Below are positions 40,369 to 48,642 of a stretch of 64,000 nucleotides of DNA, piece by piece (position 1 is the stretch's first letter; every line of letters begins with the position of its first letter). A program made the translations under genes and the position numbers. Location: NCBI RefSeq assembly GCF_030412915.1, contig NZ_JAUHJR010000001.1, positions 62,001-126,000 on the forward strand. Reading direction: 5' to 3'. Below the pieces are notes generated by a model. That model was not told where the DNA came from, ran no database searches, and saw only the letters and a list, made by a program, of their open reading frames with translations. The DNA comes from Nocardioides abyssi. Its GTDB lineage: Bacteria > Actinomycetota > Actinomycetes > Propionibacteriales > Nocardioidaceae.

Positions 40369-41085
40369 ATGCGTCGACCCACCCCCTCGTTCTTCATCTC
40401 CGTCGCGGCCCTGGTCGTCGCGACCAGCGGCACGTCGTACGCCGCGATGACCATCGGCTCCGCGGACATCGAGGACAACTCGATCCGCAGCCAGGACGTC
40501 AAGGACGGCACGCTCAAGGCCAAGGACTTCCGCCCCGGCCAGCTGCCCGCCGGCGCCCAGGGCCCGGCCGGCCCCGCGGGTGCGGACGGTGCCGACGGCG
40601 CCGGTCGGTGGCTGCTCGTCGACGCGAGCGGCGCGATCGTGGCCCAGTCGGGCGGGTTCGAGATCGTGACGGCGTACCCCACCCTCGCCAACACCGCCCC
40701 CGCCGGCAGCCCGGACAACGCGCTGCGCGCCAACGGCAACGTCTACATCGACGCGGGGGAGGACCTCTCCGACAACGGCATCCTCGCCACCGTCGCCCTG
40801 CAGAACACCGTCGACCAGAACGGCGACGCCGTCACCAGCGACCGCGCCCCCGGCGCCGACGCCAACCCGGAGTTCTCCGGCGAGATCAACGCCAGCCTGT
40901 GCAGCTTCCCGGGCGCCACCGGCATCCCGACCAACTGCGCGCCGGCCGGGGCGCAGAACAACACCTCGTTCGTCGTCAGCCCTCGCAACAGCGACGGGTC
41001 GGTCACCACGACCACGTCCCGCAAGCGGTTCTACGTGGTGCTCACCGGCGACTCCTCGGACTACGCCGCCCCGACCGCGCCCTGA
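40369..41085 (+). CDS. Secreted protein with short collagen-like segment
   Basis: A 238-residue exported protein. A signal peptide (MRRPTPSFFISVAALVVATSGTSYAAM) is followed by DIEDNSIRSQDVKDGTLKAKDF, a stretch common in secreted actinobacterial proteins, then a short Gly-X-Y run (GAQGPAGPAGADGADGAG, about six triplets), and a C-terminal domain of about 150 residues with Asn/Thr-rich beta-strand-like sequence and one Cys pair (LCSFPGATGIPTNCAP). The function is unknown; a surface or matrix role is plausible. A GCAGGCC-GGTGT-GGCCTGC hairpin at 40330-40348 precedes it and may end the SDR transcript. Confidence 0.8.
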   Translation: MRRPTPSFFISVAALVVATSGTSYAAMTIGSADIEDNSIRSQDVKDGTLKAKDFRPGQLPAGAQGPAGPAGADGADGAGRWLLVDASGAIVAQSGGFEIVTAYPTLANTAPAGSPDNALRANGNVYIDAGEDLSDNGILATVALQNTVDQNGDAVTSDRAPGADANPEFSGEINASLCSFPGATGIPTNCAPAGAQNNTSFVVSPRNSDGSVTTTTSRKRFYVVLTGDSSDYAAPTAP

Positions 41086-41116
41086 TCGTCACGCGGGACA
41101 CCGTCGGGGGGCCCGG

Positions 41117-42109
41117 CTACCAGCGGCCGAGCTCCTCGGCGAGCTCGCCGCGGTTGAAGGCGGAGTCCTTGCGGCTCAGCAGCTCGCGGCGCTCCTCCGC
41201 GCTCAGCGCCTCGAGCTGGGCGGTGACGGTCGGCAGCACGCCGCTGACCTCCGGCGCGTCGCCGAGCGGGACGACGGTCTGCACGACGCGGTCGTCGTAG
41301 ACGTGGACCATCGTGATCGCCTGGTGGCCGTCGACGCCGGAGACGAAGCGCCCCAGCGGCGCCGGGTCGGAGGTGTAGCAGCTGGCGGAGGCCACCGAGA
41401 CCGGGATGCCGGCGAAGGTGGAGTAGGTCGAGAAGTGGAAGTGGCCGCCGAGGATCGACCGGACGTCGGTCCCGGCGACCACCTCGGCGAGCCGGTGCTG
41501 GTCGGCGAGCTCGATGATCTCGGCCGCGCGCAGCATCGGCACCGGGATCGGTGGGTGGTGCAGGGCGAGCAGGGTCCCGTGCGGAGCGGGCTCGGCCAGG
41601 ACGCCCGCCAGCCAGTGCAGCTGGTCGTCGGTGACCTCGCCGTGGTGGTAGCCGGGCACGCTGGTGTCGAGCGCGACCACGCGCAGCCCGCGGACGTCGT
41701 ACGTCCGGTCCTGCGGGGCGTCGGACTCCTCGTCGAACAGCAGCCGGGAGTACGTCGAGCGCTCGTCGTGGTTGCCCATCACCCACACCACCTGCGCGCC
41801 GAGGTCGGCGGCGACGGGCTCGACGACCTCGCGGAGCCGGACGTACGCCGACGGCTCGGCCTCGTCGGCGAGGTCGCCGGTGAAGACCAGCGCGTCCGGG
41901 GCGTGCGGGAGTCGACGCAACCGCTCCAGGGCGGTCCGCAGGCCGGCCTCCGGGTCGACCGCGTCGTACTGCAGCGCGCCGTCTGCGAGCAGGTGCGGGT
42001 CGCTGAGGTGGGCGATCGTGTGGGTGGGCGCCGGGTGCTGGCCCAGGGGGACGTGGGGGGTCACGGGCCGGATCACGGGCCGGGTCACGGGCTGGTCGGG
42101 GGGAACCAC
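41117..42109 (-). CDS. Calcineurin-like metallophosphoesterase (CpdA/Icc type)
   Basis: A 330-residue binuclear metallophosphoesterase with all motifs: LSDPHLL (D-x-H), GDLAD, GNHDE, LALHHPP and GGHFHFSTY. The layout matches 3',5'-cyclic nucleotide phosphodiesterases of the CpdA/Rv0805 group. The start is uncertain: GTGs at 42109, 42088, 42076 and 42064 are all in frame, none with a clear ribosome-binding site, and the region is a threefold TCACGGGCCGG-like repeat encoding PVTRPVIRPVT. The catalytic domain begins at about residue 35 from 42109. It is last in the leftward fahA cluster. Confidence 0.85.
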   Translation of the reverse strand: MVPPDQPVTRPVIRPVTPHVPLGQHPAPTHTIAHLSDPHLLADGALQYDAVDPEAGLRTALERLRRLPHAPDALVFTGDLADEAEPSAYVRLREVVEPVAADLGAQVVWVMGNHDERSTYSRLLFDEESDAPQDRTYDVRGLRVVALDTSVPGYHHGEVTDDQLHWLAGVLAEPAPHGTLLALHHPPIPVPMLRAAEIIELADQHRLAEVVAGTDVRSILGGHFHFSTYSTFAGIPVSVASASCYTSDPAPLGRFVSGVDGHQAITMVHVYDDRVVQTVVPLGDAPEVSGVLPTVTAQLEALSAEERRELLSRKDSAFNRGELAEELGRW

Positions 42110-42120
42110 GGGGATCCAGG

Positions 42121-42603
42121 CTACGGAGCGGGCCTGAGGTGGAAGACCGGGATGGTGCGCTCGGTGCGCTCCTCGTAGACCGCGTAGTTGGGCCAGGTCC
42201 GCAGCATCACCTGCCAGGCCGCCGCGCGGTCGGCGTCGGTGAGCTCGCGCCAGTGCACCGTGCGGGTGCGCCCGCCGACGGCCGCGATGGCCGCGTCGCC
42301 GTCGGGGTCGGTGGCGCGCAGGTTGCGCACCCACATCGGCATCTTCGGGTCGCCGAAGTAGGACCCGGCGATGAGCCAGCCACCCTCGTGCGGCACGCAG
42401 AGCAGCGGGGTGCTGCGCGGGACGCCGGACTTCCGGCCGGGCACGGTCAGCGTGAGGTTCGGCAGGCCCGCGATGTCGAGGATGCTGACACGTCCCCGGC
42501 TGGCCTGCTGGAGCCGCTTGTCGACCCACACGACCTGCGGCAGCAGCCTCGGCATCCACGGGAGGGCGCCGATGCGCACGGCGAGCGGGGTGAGCAGGCC
42601 CAT
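42121..42603 (-). CDS. Nitroreductase/deazaflavin-dependent oxidoreductase (Ddn-like, DUF385)
   Basis: A 160-residue split-beta-barrel protein of the F420-binding Ddn family. It has LTVPGRKSGVPRSTPLLCVPHEGGWLIAGS, the phosphate/deazaflavin-binding region, and NLRATDPDGDAAI with RTWPNYAVYEERTERTIPVFHL near the C-terminus. Members reduce or act as quinone reductases in actinobacteria; the substrate is not clear. It lies nine bases downstream of fahA on the same strand, so it may belong to that operon. Confidence 0.88.
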   Translation of the reverse strand: MGLLTPLAVRIGALPWMPRLLPQVVWVDKRLQQASRGRVSILDIAGLPNLTLTVPGRKSGVPRSTPLLCVPHEGGWLIAGSYFGDPKMPMWVRNLRATDPDGDAAIAAVGGRTRTVHWRELTDADRAAAWQVMLRTWPNYAVYEERTERTIPVFHLRPAP

Positions 42604-42612
42604 GCCCGCAAC

Positions 42613-43728
42613 CTAGACCAGCGCGGCGCGTGCGGGCTCGACCCGTCCACGGACGTCGCCGAGCGTGATCCGCCCGCCCGCGGCGCCGGGCGCGGAGTAG
42701 CGCAGGACCACCTCGGAGCCGTCCTCGACGAACCGCTCGCCCTCCCACAGCTCGAGGAACGACCCGCGCTGGTCGGCCTCGGGCCCGCTGATCGTGCCGG
42801 AGGCGAAGAGGTCGCCGGTGCGCAGCGAGGCGCCGTTGGAGGTGAGGTGGGCGAGCATCTGCGCGGGGGACCAGTACGTCGTGCGGTACGGCGGGCGGCT
42901 GACGACCTCGCCGTCGAGCTCGACCTCCACGTCGATGTCGAGCCCGCGGACCTGGCCGGGCCCCAGGTAGGGCAGCGGCTCGGGGTGCTGCGTGGGCAGG
43001 TCGCACCACGCGGCGTCGAGCGCGGCCACCGGGGTCACCCAGTGGGAGATCGTCGTGGCGAAGGACTTGCCGAGGAACGGGCCGAGCGGGGCGTACTCCC
43101 AGGCCTGGATGTCGCGGGCGGACCAGTCGTTGAGGCCGACGACGCCGAAGACGTGCTCGCCGAAGGCGGAGTAGGGCACCGGGTCGCCCAGCGAGGAGGG
43201 TGCGCCGACGACGAACCCGAGCTCGGCCTCGACGTCGAGCCGCTGCGTCGGTCCCCAGGTCGGGCCGTCGGGGCCGCGGCGCTGGCCGACCGGGCGCACG
43301 ACGGGGGTGTCGCTGGGCACGACCGTGCCGGCGCGGCCGTGGTAGGCGACCGGCAGGTGCTTCCAGTTGGGCAGCAGCGGCTCGGAGTCCGGGCGCAGGA
43401 TGCGGCCGACGTTGGTCGCGTGGTGCTCGGAGGCGTAGAAGTCGACGTAGTCGGCGACCTCGACGGGCAGGTGCAGCTCGACGTCGGCGAGCGGGATGGT
43501 CTCCGCGCCCGCTTCGAGCAGGGCCCGGGCCTCCTCGCGGGTCTGGCGCCACACCTCCGGGCCGAGCGCCATGAACGCGTTGAGCGAGGGCGTGGCGAGC
43601 TCGGGTCGCCCGGTCGCGGCGGCGAGGTCGAGGACGGTGTCGCCGTGCCGCACGCCGACCCGGCGCCGGTCGCCGGCGACGGAGAAGACGCCGTAGGGGA
43701 GGTGGTCGAGGTCGAATCCGGTGCTCAC
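42613..43728 (-). CDS. fahA: Fumarylacetoacetase
   Basis: A 371-residue hydrolase that splits fumarylacetoacetate to fumarate and acetoacetate, the last step of tyrosine and homogentisate breakdown. It has YVDFYASEHHATNVGRILRP, with the catalytic region and metal-binding Asp/Glu in DVEAELGFVVG, then FGVVGLNDWSARDIQAWEY, PLGPFLGKSFATTISHWVTP and the final SGTISGPEADQRGSFLELWEG. GTG 43728 overlaps the stop of the upstream gene (GTGA). hmgA is divergent nearby, completing the pathway pair. Confidence 0.95.
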   Translation of the reverse strand: MSTGFDLDHLPYGVFSVAGDRRRVGVRHGDTVLDLAAATGRPELATPSLNAFMALGPEVWRQTREEARALLEAGAETIPLADVELHLPVEVADYVDFYASEHHATNVGRILRPDSEPLLPNWKHLPVAYHGRAGTVVPSDTPVVRPVGQRRGPDGPTWGPTQRLDVEAELGFVVGAPSSLGDPVPYSAFGEHVFGVVGLNDWSARDIQAWEYAPLGPFLGKSFATTISHWVTPVAALDAAWCDLPTQHPEPLPYLGPGQVRGLDIDVEVELDGEVVSRPPYRTTYWSPAQMLAHLTSNGASLRTGDLFASGTISGPEADQRGSFLELWEGERFVEDGSEVVLRYSAPGAAGGRITLGDVRGRVEPARAALV

Positions 43729-44579
43729 GCGGGACCCCGTACCCCGGAGCCGCGCACGCCGACGCCCGCGCGCAGGTCGGCCATCGGCTCGCTGGTGCTG
43801 CACGAGCCGAACGACGTGAACCAGCGGCGTGCGCCGGCCAGCTCGGCCGGGTCGGCCTCGAGCGCGCGGTCCTCGAGGGTGGCGACGACCTCGTCGCGGG
43901 CGGCGCCGTCGAAGGCGCGGCGGGTCGCCGCGAGCACGTTGACGAAGCCGTGCCGCTCCGCGCCGTCCTCCGCGGTGTGGCGCAGGGCGCGGTGCAGGCC
44001 GGCGGTGCAGCGGAACGGCGTCTCCCGGTCCAGCGCCGCGTCGATCCACGACGCGAGCAGCGGCGCGGACGGGTGCTGGTGCGGCTCGACGCCCCCGGTG
44101 CGCAGCTTGAGGCGAAGCTCGGCGGCGGCGACCTCGTCGGCCGCAGCCAGCCAGGCGTACGTCGCCTCCGACTGCGGCAGCTCGACGTGGACGGGCACGT
44201 CGTCGTCGAGCACGCCCTCGGCGCGGGCCGCGTCGACGGCCGCGACGACCCGGCGGGCGTTGCCGGCCAGGTCGTCGAGGTCACGCAGCGCGACGTCGAG
44301 GCCGGTGAGCACGAGCCCCCGCCGGCGGCACAGGGCGGCCGGGCCCGCGAGCTGGCCGGCGCCACCGGTCACCACGACCGACACCGGTGCGTCGAAGCCG
44401 GTCGGCAGCGCGGGCAGGTCGGTGTCGCGCACGACGAACGAGCCGACCAGGGCCGCCTCCTCGCCGGACCGCGCGGCGTGCGCGGCGGCAGCGGTCGCGA
44501 GGTCGGCGTCCCCGGGCGGGAAGGTGGCCGCGTCGTCGACGAGCCCGGTCCAGAAGTGTTCCGTCGTCACGGTGGCCAC
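43725..44579 (-). CDS. Protein of unknown function in the homogentisate cluster
   Basis: A 284-residue soluble protein with no family I recognise. Its N-terminus MATVTTEHFWTGLVDDAATFPPGDA is distinctive. The middle is alternately hydrophobic, as in an alpha/beta barrel (VSVVVTGG, GLVLTGLDVALRDLDDL, VPVHVELPQ, ELRLKLRTGG), followed by FRCTAGLHRALRH. I chose GTG 44579 because GAGG lies five bases upstream; ATG 44597 would add six residues. It is coupled to fahA by GTGA and divergent from hmgA, suggesting a helper or enzyme in homogentisate breakdown. Possibly a barrel-type isomerase; not certain. Confidence 0.7.
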   Translation of the reverse strand: MATVTTEHFWTGLVDDAATFPPGDADLATAAAAHAARSGEEAALVGSFVVRDTDLPALPTGFDAPVSVVVTGGAGQLAGPAALCRRRGLVLTGLDVALRDLDDLAGNARRVVAAVDAARAEGVLDDDVPVHVELPQSEATYAWLAAADEVAAAELRLKLRTGGVEPHQHPSAPLLASWIDAALDRETPFRCTAGLHRALRHTAEDGAERHGFVNVLAATRRAFDGAARDEVVATLEDRALEADPAELAGARRWFTSFGSCSTSEPMADLRAGVGVRGSGVRGPA

Positions 44580-44622
44580 GATAACCTCGGCCTGCATAGC
44601 GGACGAGTGCGTCCGGTTATCG
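44579..44622. promoter_or_regulatory. Inverted repeats in the hmgA divergent promoter
   Basis: Perfect arms CGATAACC (44579-44586) and GGTTATCG (44615-44622) enclose a second palindrome CGGACG-AGTG-CGTCCG (44600-44615). They occupy the gap between hmgA and the leftward fahA cluster, where a shared regulator would bind. No regulator gene is adjacent. The left arm touches the ribosome-binding site of the unknown gene. Confidence 0.5.
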
Positions 44623-44655
44623 GCGAAACGATGTGCATGGACGAGGAGGACGGCG

Positions 44656-45831
44656 ATGGCCTACTACCGCTCGGTGGGGGACGTGCCGCGCACGCGGCAC
44701 ACCCAGCACCGCGACGAGTCCGGTCGCCTGCGGTTCGAGGAGCTCATGGGCGAGGAGGGGTTCAGCTCCGACTCCTCGCTGCTCCACCACCGCGGTGTGC
44801 CGTCGGCGATCGTCGCCTCCGAGGTCTGGGACCTCCCGGACCAGGGCGCGGAGCCCAACCACCCGCTCGCGCCACGCCACCTGCGGCTGCACCAGCTGGA
44901 GACCGGGCCCGACGCGGTCGCGGACCGCCGCCTGCTGCTCGGCAACGCCGACGTGCGGATCTCCTACGTCGTCACCGGCACCGACCCCTCGGCGCTCTAC
45001 CGGGACGCCGTCGGCGACGAGTGCGTCTTCGTGGAGACCGGCAGCGGGGTCGTCGAGACCGTCTTCGGCGTGCTGCCCTACCGCGCCGGCGACTACGTCG
45101 TGCTCCCGCGTGCGACCACCCACCGGTGGCTGCCGGCCGAGCCCAGCCGGCTCTACTGCATCGAGGCCAGCGGCCACGTCGCCCCGCCCGAGCGCTACCT
45201 CTCGCGCTACGGGCAGCTGCTGGAGCACGCGCCGTACTGCGAGCGCGACCTGCACGGTCCGGCCGAGCCGCTCCTCGTCGAGGGCACCGACGTCGAGGTG
45301 CTCGTCAAGCACCGCACCTCGGCCGGCGTCGTCGGCACCCGCCTGGTGCACGACACCCACCCCTTCGACGTCGTCGGGTGGGACGGCTGCCTCTACCCCT
45401 ACACGTTCAACATCGAGGACTACATGCCGATCACCGGCAAGGTGCACCAGCCGCCGCCGGTGCACCAGGTCTTCGAGGGGCCGCGGTTCGTGGTCTGCAA
45501 CTTCCTGCCGCGCAAGGTCGACTACCACCCGCTCGCGGTGCCAGTGCCCTACTACCACTCCAACGTCGACAGCGACGAGGTCATGTTCTACGTCGCCGGC
45601 GACTACGAGGCGCGCAAGGGCTCGGGCATCGGCGTCGGCTCGGTCTCGCTCCACCCCGGCGGCCACGCCCACGGACCGCAGCCGGCGGCCATCGAGGCCT
45701 CGCTCGGCGCCGAGCGGTTCGAGGAGTCCGCAGTCATGGTCGACACCTTCGCGCCCCTCGGGCTCGGCGAGGGCGGCCGGGCCTGCGAGGACGGCGACTA
45801 CGCCTGGTCCTGGGCCGGCCGCCGGCTCTGA
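44656..45831 (+). CDS. hmgA: Homogentisate 1,2-dioxygenase
   Basis: A 391-residue non-heme iron dioxygenase that opens the homogentisate ring to maleylacetoacetate. The cupin-like double barrel shows GDYVVLPRATTHRW, WDGCLYPYTFNIEDYMPITG, KVHQPPPVHQVFEG and HSNVDSDEVMFYVAGDYEARKG with SLHPGGHAHGPQP, which together contain the His and Glu iron ligands. GAGGAGG about six bases upstream supports ATG 44656. Divergent from the fahA operon. A separate maleylacetoacetate isomerase is not visible in the window. Confidence 0.94.
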   Translation: MAYYRSVGDVPRTRHTQHRDESGRLRFEELMGEEGFSSDSSLLHHRGVPSAIVASEVWDLPDQGAEPNHPLAPRHLRLHQLETGPDAVADRRLLLGNADVRISYVVTGTDPSALYRDAVGDECVFVETGSGVVETVFGVLPYRAGDYVVLPRATTHRWLPAEPSRLYCIEASGHVAPPERYLSRYGQLLEHAPYCERDLHGPAEPLLVEGTDVEVLVKHRTSAGVVGTRLVHDTHPFDVVGWDGCLYPYTFNIEDYMPITGKVHQPPPVHQVFEGPRFVVCNFLPRKVDYHPLAVPVPYYHSNVDSDEVMFYVAGDYEARKGSGIGVGSVSLHPGGHAHGPQPAAIEASLGAERFEESAVMVDTFAPLGLGEGGRACEDGDYAWSWAGRRL

Positions 45832-45833
45832 CG

Positions 45834-45876
45834 CGCTGGTTGAGCCGGGAGGGCCGCTGACCGCTGGTTGAGCCCA
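45834..45876. repeat. Partial palindromic repeat between hmgA and pirin
   Basis: GCGCTGGTTGAGCCGGGAGG is the head of the 53-bp element seen at 26022. It is broken after 25 bases, then a second head CGCTGGTTGAGCCC begins at 45861. No matching tail is present, so this is a decayed copy. Confidence 0.7.
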
Positions 45877-45905
45877 TTGTCGGCGGTGCGGGCCATGATG
45901 GCGGG

Positions 45906-46937
45906 GTGACCGACCTCGAGGTGCTGACCCCGCGCGAGGTGCCGCTCGGCGGCCCCCGCGCGATGAACGTGCGGCGCACCCTGCCGCAGCGGCAGCGGAC
46001 GCTCATCGGCGCCTGGTGCTTCCTGGACCACTACGGCCCCGACGACGTCGCCGAGACCGGCGGCATGGTCGTCGCGCCCCACCCGCACATCGGGCTGCAG
46101 ACCGTCAGCTGGCTCTTCACCGGCGAGATCGAGCACCGCGACAGCGCCGGCAACGTCGCGACGGTGCGCCCCGGCGAGCTGAACCTGATGACCGCCGGGC
46201 GCGGCATCAGCCACTCCGAGGTCTCCACCCCCGCCACGACCGTGCTGCACGGCGCGCAGCTCTGGGTCGCGCTGCCGTCCGGCTCCCGCGGGATCGACCC
46301 CGACTTCACCCACCACGCGCCCGACCCGGTCGGCGGCGAGGGGCTCGAGGCGCGCGTCTTCCTCGGCTCGCTGCTCGGGGTCACCTCCCCGGTCGCCACG
46401 CACACGCCGCTCCTGGGCGCCGAGCTGCTGCTCGAGGTGGGCGCGCGGGTGGAGCTCGAGGTCGACCCCGCCTTCGAGCACGGCGTGCTCGTCGACACCG
46501 GCTCGGTGGCCCTCGAGCACGGGTCGCCCGGCGGGTCGCTGGGCCGGGACGAGCTGGGGTACGTCGCGCCGGGGCCCGACCGCCTGGTGCTCGTCGCCGG
46601 CGACGAGCCCACCCGGCTGCTGCTCATCGGCGGCCCGCCCTTCGGCGAGCAGGTGGTGATGTGGTGGAACTTCCTGGGCTCGGGCCACGACGAGGTCGTC
46701 GCCGCGCGCGAGGCCTGGCAGGGCCAGGTGCTCGCCGAGGACGACGACGCCCGCGACCACCCCGAGACGCATCCCGACGCGGCTGGCGGGCTGCCCGAGC
46801 GACCGGCGGCGAGCCAACGGGTGGTGCCCACCGGCGAGGACGTGCGGCCGGGGCGCTTCGGCGTGGTGCCCGGCCAGCCCCTCGCGCCGATCCCGGCGCC
46901 GCCGCTCCCCAACGCCCGGCTGCGAGCGCGCGGGTGA
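45906..46937 (+). CDS. Pirin-family protein
   Basis: A 343-residue bicupin of the pirin family. It has FLDHYGPDDVAETGGMVVAPHPHIGLQTVSWLF, which includes the metal-binding His pair, GELNLMTAGRGISHSE and PPFGEQVVMWWNFL. Bacterial pirins bind iron and some have quercetinase or redox-sensing roles; the function here is unspecified. The C-terminal ~60 residues are Pro/Asp-rich and extend past the cupin core. The GTG at 45906 gives the usual N-terminus. It is followed by tag. Confidence 0.9.
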   Translation: MTDLEVLTPREVPLGGPRAMNVRRTLPQRQRTLIGAWCFLDHYGPDDVAETGGMVVAPHPHIGLQTVSWLFTGEIEHRDSAGNVATVRPGELNLMTAGRGISHSEVSTPATTVLHGAQLWVALPSGSRGIDPDFTHHAPDPVGGEGLEARVFLGSLLGVTSPVATHTPLLGAELLLEVGARVELEVDPAFEHGVLVDTGSVALEHGSPGGSLGRDELGYVAPGPDRLVLVAGDEPTRLLLIGGPPFGEQVVMWWNFLGSGHDEVVAAREAWQGQVLAEDDDARDHPETHPDAAGGLPERPAASQRVVPTGEDVRPGRFGVVPGQPLAPIPAPPLPNARLRARG

Positions 46938-46944
46938 CCCGCCG

Positions 46945-47520
46945 GTGACCGGCCCGGTCGTCGGCGAGGACGGCGTCCCGCGCTGCCCGTGGGCGGGTGC
47001 GCCGGGGCTGATGCGCGACTACCACGACGTCGAGTGGGGCCGCCCGGTCGCCGGCGAGGCGGCGTACCTCGAACGGCTGACGCTCGAGGCGTTCCAGTCG
47101 GGGCTGTCGTGGGCGACGATCCTGCGCAAGCGCGAGGCGTTCCGCGCGGCGTTCGCCGGGTTCGACGCCGACGTCGTGGCGGCGTACGACGACACCGACC
47201 GCGCGCGGCTCATGGCCGACGCCGGCATCGTCCGCAACCGGCTCAAGGTCGACGCCGCGATCACCAACGCCCGCGCCACCGTCGCGCTGCGCGAGCAGGA
47301 GGGGCTCGAGGCGCTGCTGCTCTCCTTCGCCCCCGACGTCGCGCCCGCGCCGGCCACCACCGAGGAGGTCGCGACCACCTCGCCGGGGTCGGTGGCGATG
47401 TCGAAGGAGCTCAAGCGCCGGGGCTTCGTCTTCGTCGGTCCCACGACCATGCACGCGCTGATGGAGGCGATCGGGATCTTCGACCCGCACCTGGTCGGAT
47501 GCCACCGTCGGGGTGCCTGA
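46945..47520 (+). CDS. tag: DNA-3-methyladenine glycosylase I
   Basis: A 191-residue repair glycosylase that removes 3-methyladenine from DNA. It has the zinc and active-site opening RCPWAGAPGLMRDYHDVEWGRPV, the LTLEAFQSGLSWATILRKREAFR helix, IVRNRLKVDAAITNA and GFVFVGPTTMHALMEAIG, and ends in HLVGCHRRG, completing the Cys-His zinc site. The length is standard. GTG 46945 lies seven bases after the pirin stop. Confidence 0.95.
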   Translation: MTGPVVGEDGVPRCPWAGAPGLMRDYHDVEWGRPVAGEAAYLERLTLEAFQSGLSWATILRKREAFRAAFAGFDADVVAAYDDTDRARLMADAGIVRNRLKVDAAITNARATVALREQEGLEALLLSFAPDVAPAPATTEEVATTSPGSVAMSKELKRRGFVFVGPTTMHALMEAIGIFDPHLVGCHRRGA

Positions 47521-47536
47521 CCGGCAGGATGCGCGG

Positions 47537-47911
47537 GTGCGTGGAGGAATCGTCGTCGGGCTCACCTGGCTGGTCGTGTGCCAGCTCGTCGGGGAGGTGC
47601 TGGTCCGGCTGACCGACGCACCGGTCCCCGGCCCGGTCGTCGGGATGGTGGTGCTCCTCCTGGCCCTGGAGGTACGCCGCCGGCGCGGCCACGACACCGA
47701 CCGCGACCCCGCCGTGCGGGCCGCCGACGGGCTGCTGCGCCACCTGCAGCTGCTCTTCGTCCCGGCCGGCGTCGGCGTCGTCGCCTACCTCGGCGCGATC
47801 CGCGACGACGCGGTGCCGATCGTCGTCGCGATCGCCGGCTCGTGGGCCCTGGGCCTCGTGGTCGTCGGATGGACGACCCGGCTGCTCGAGCGCAGCGAGG
47901 GCCGGGCGTGA
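47537..47911 (+). CDS. CidA/LrgA-family membrane protein
   Basis: A 124-residue protein with four predicted helices, of the holin-like CidA/LrgA family. It has GLTWLVVCQLVGEVLVRL, PVPGPVVGMVVLLLALEV, LLFVPAGVGVVAYLG and a helix-rich C-terminus. I chose GTG 47537 (AGGA eight bases upstream); an in-frame GTG at 47513 overlaps tag. Its stop overlaps the lrgB-like gene (GTGA). The pair is thought to move small organic molecules or to control murein hydrolysis in other bacteria. Confidence 0.85.
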   Translation: MRGGIVVGLTWLVVCQLVGEVLVRLTDAPVPGPVVGMVVLLLALEVRRRRGHDTDRDPAVRAADGLLRHLQLLFVPAGVGVVAYLGAIRDDAVPIVVAIAGSWALGLVVVGWTTRLLERSEGRA

Positions 47912-48603
47912 GCGACCTGGCGGACTCCCCGGTCCTCCTGGTCGCGCTGACCCTCGCGACCTACCGGCTCGGGTGCTGGATCCGCGACGCGAGCGGCGGC
48001 CACGCGCTCGCACAGCCGGTGCTGGTGGCGATCGTGCTGACCGGCGCCGGGGTGCGGCTGCTCGACGTCGACATCGCGACCTACGCCCGCGGCACCGAGG
48101 TCATCTCGTTCTGGCTGGGCGCGGCCACCGTGGCGCTGGCGGTGCCGCTGCACCGCCAGGCCGCGCGGCTGAAGGGGTTCGTCGTCCCCTTGGTGGTGGC
48201 GATCCCGGTCGGCGCCGCGACCTCGATCGTGTCAGTGGTGCTCCTCGCCCGCTGGACCGGCGCGGGGGAGGAGCTGGTGCGCACGCTGAGCCCGAAGGCC
48301 GCGACGACCCCGGTGTCGATCGCGCTGTCGGAGACCGTCGGGGGCATCCCGTCGCTGACGTCGGTCTTCGCCATCGCCGTCGGCATCCTGGGCGCGGTCG
48401 CCGGGCCCGCCGTGCTGACCCTCGCCCGGATCACCGACCGGCGCTCCCGCGGCCTCGCGATGGGCGCGGTGTCCCACGGCGTCGGCGCCTCCCGCGCCCT
48501 GGCCGAGGACGAGACCGAGGGCGCCTTCGCCGGGCTCGCGATGGGCCTCACGGCGCTCGCCACGAGCCTGCTGCTGCCGCTGCTCCTGGCGGTCCTGCTG
48601 TAG
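47908..48603 (+). CDS. LrgB/CidB-family membrane protein
   Basis: A 231-residue membrane protein with multiple helices. It has the LrgB hallmarks SPKAATTPVSIALSETVGG, PAVLTLARITDRRSRGLAMG and SHGVGASRALAEDETEGAFAGLAMG, the last a signature of the family. The GTG overlaps the lrgA-like gene. It is its obligate partner in most genomes. Confident at the family level, open at the function level. Confidence 0.9.
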   Translation: MSDLADSPVLLVALTLATYRLGCWIRDASGGHALAQPVLVAIVLTGAGVRLLDVDIATYARGTEVISFWLGAATVALAVPLHRQAARLKGFVVPLVVAIPVGAATSIVSVVLLARWTGAGEELVRTLSPKAATTPVSIALSETVGGIPSLTSVFAIAVGILGAVAGPAVLTLARITDRRSRGLAMGAVSHGVGASRALAEDETEGAFAGLAMGLTALATSLLLPLLLAVLL

Positions 48604-48642
48604 CCCTGCCGCGGGGCTGACTGGTGTGGGAGGTTGTCGCCC

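Noticed and set aside
42139..44650. Very long open frame running into hmgA from far upstream
   Set aside because: The upstream part lies opposite fahA and the unknown gene and has no family features; the real start is ATG 44656 with a good ribosome-binding site.
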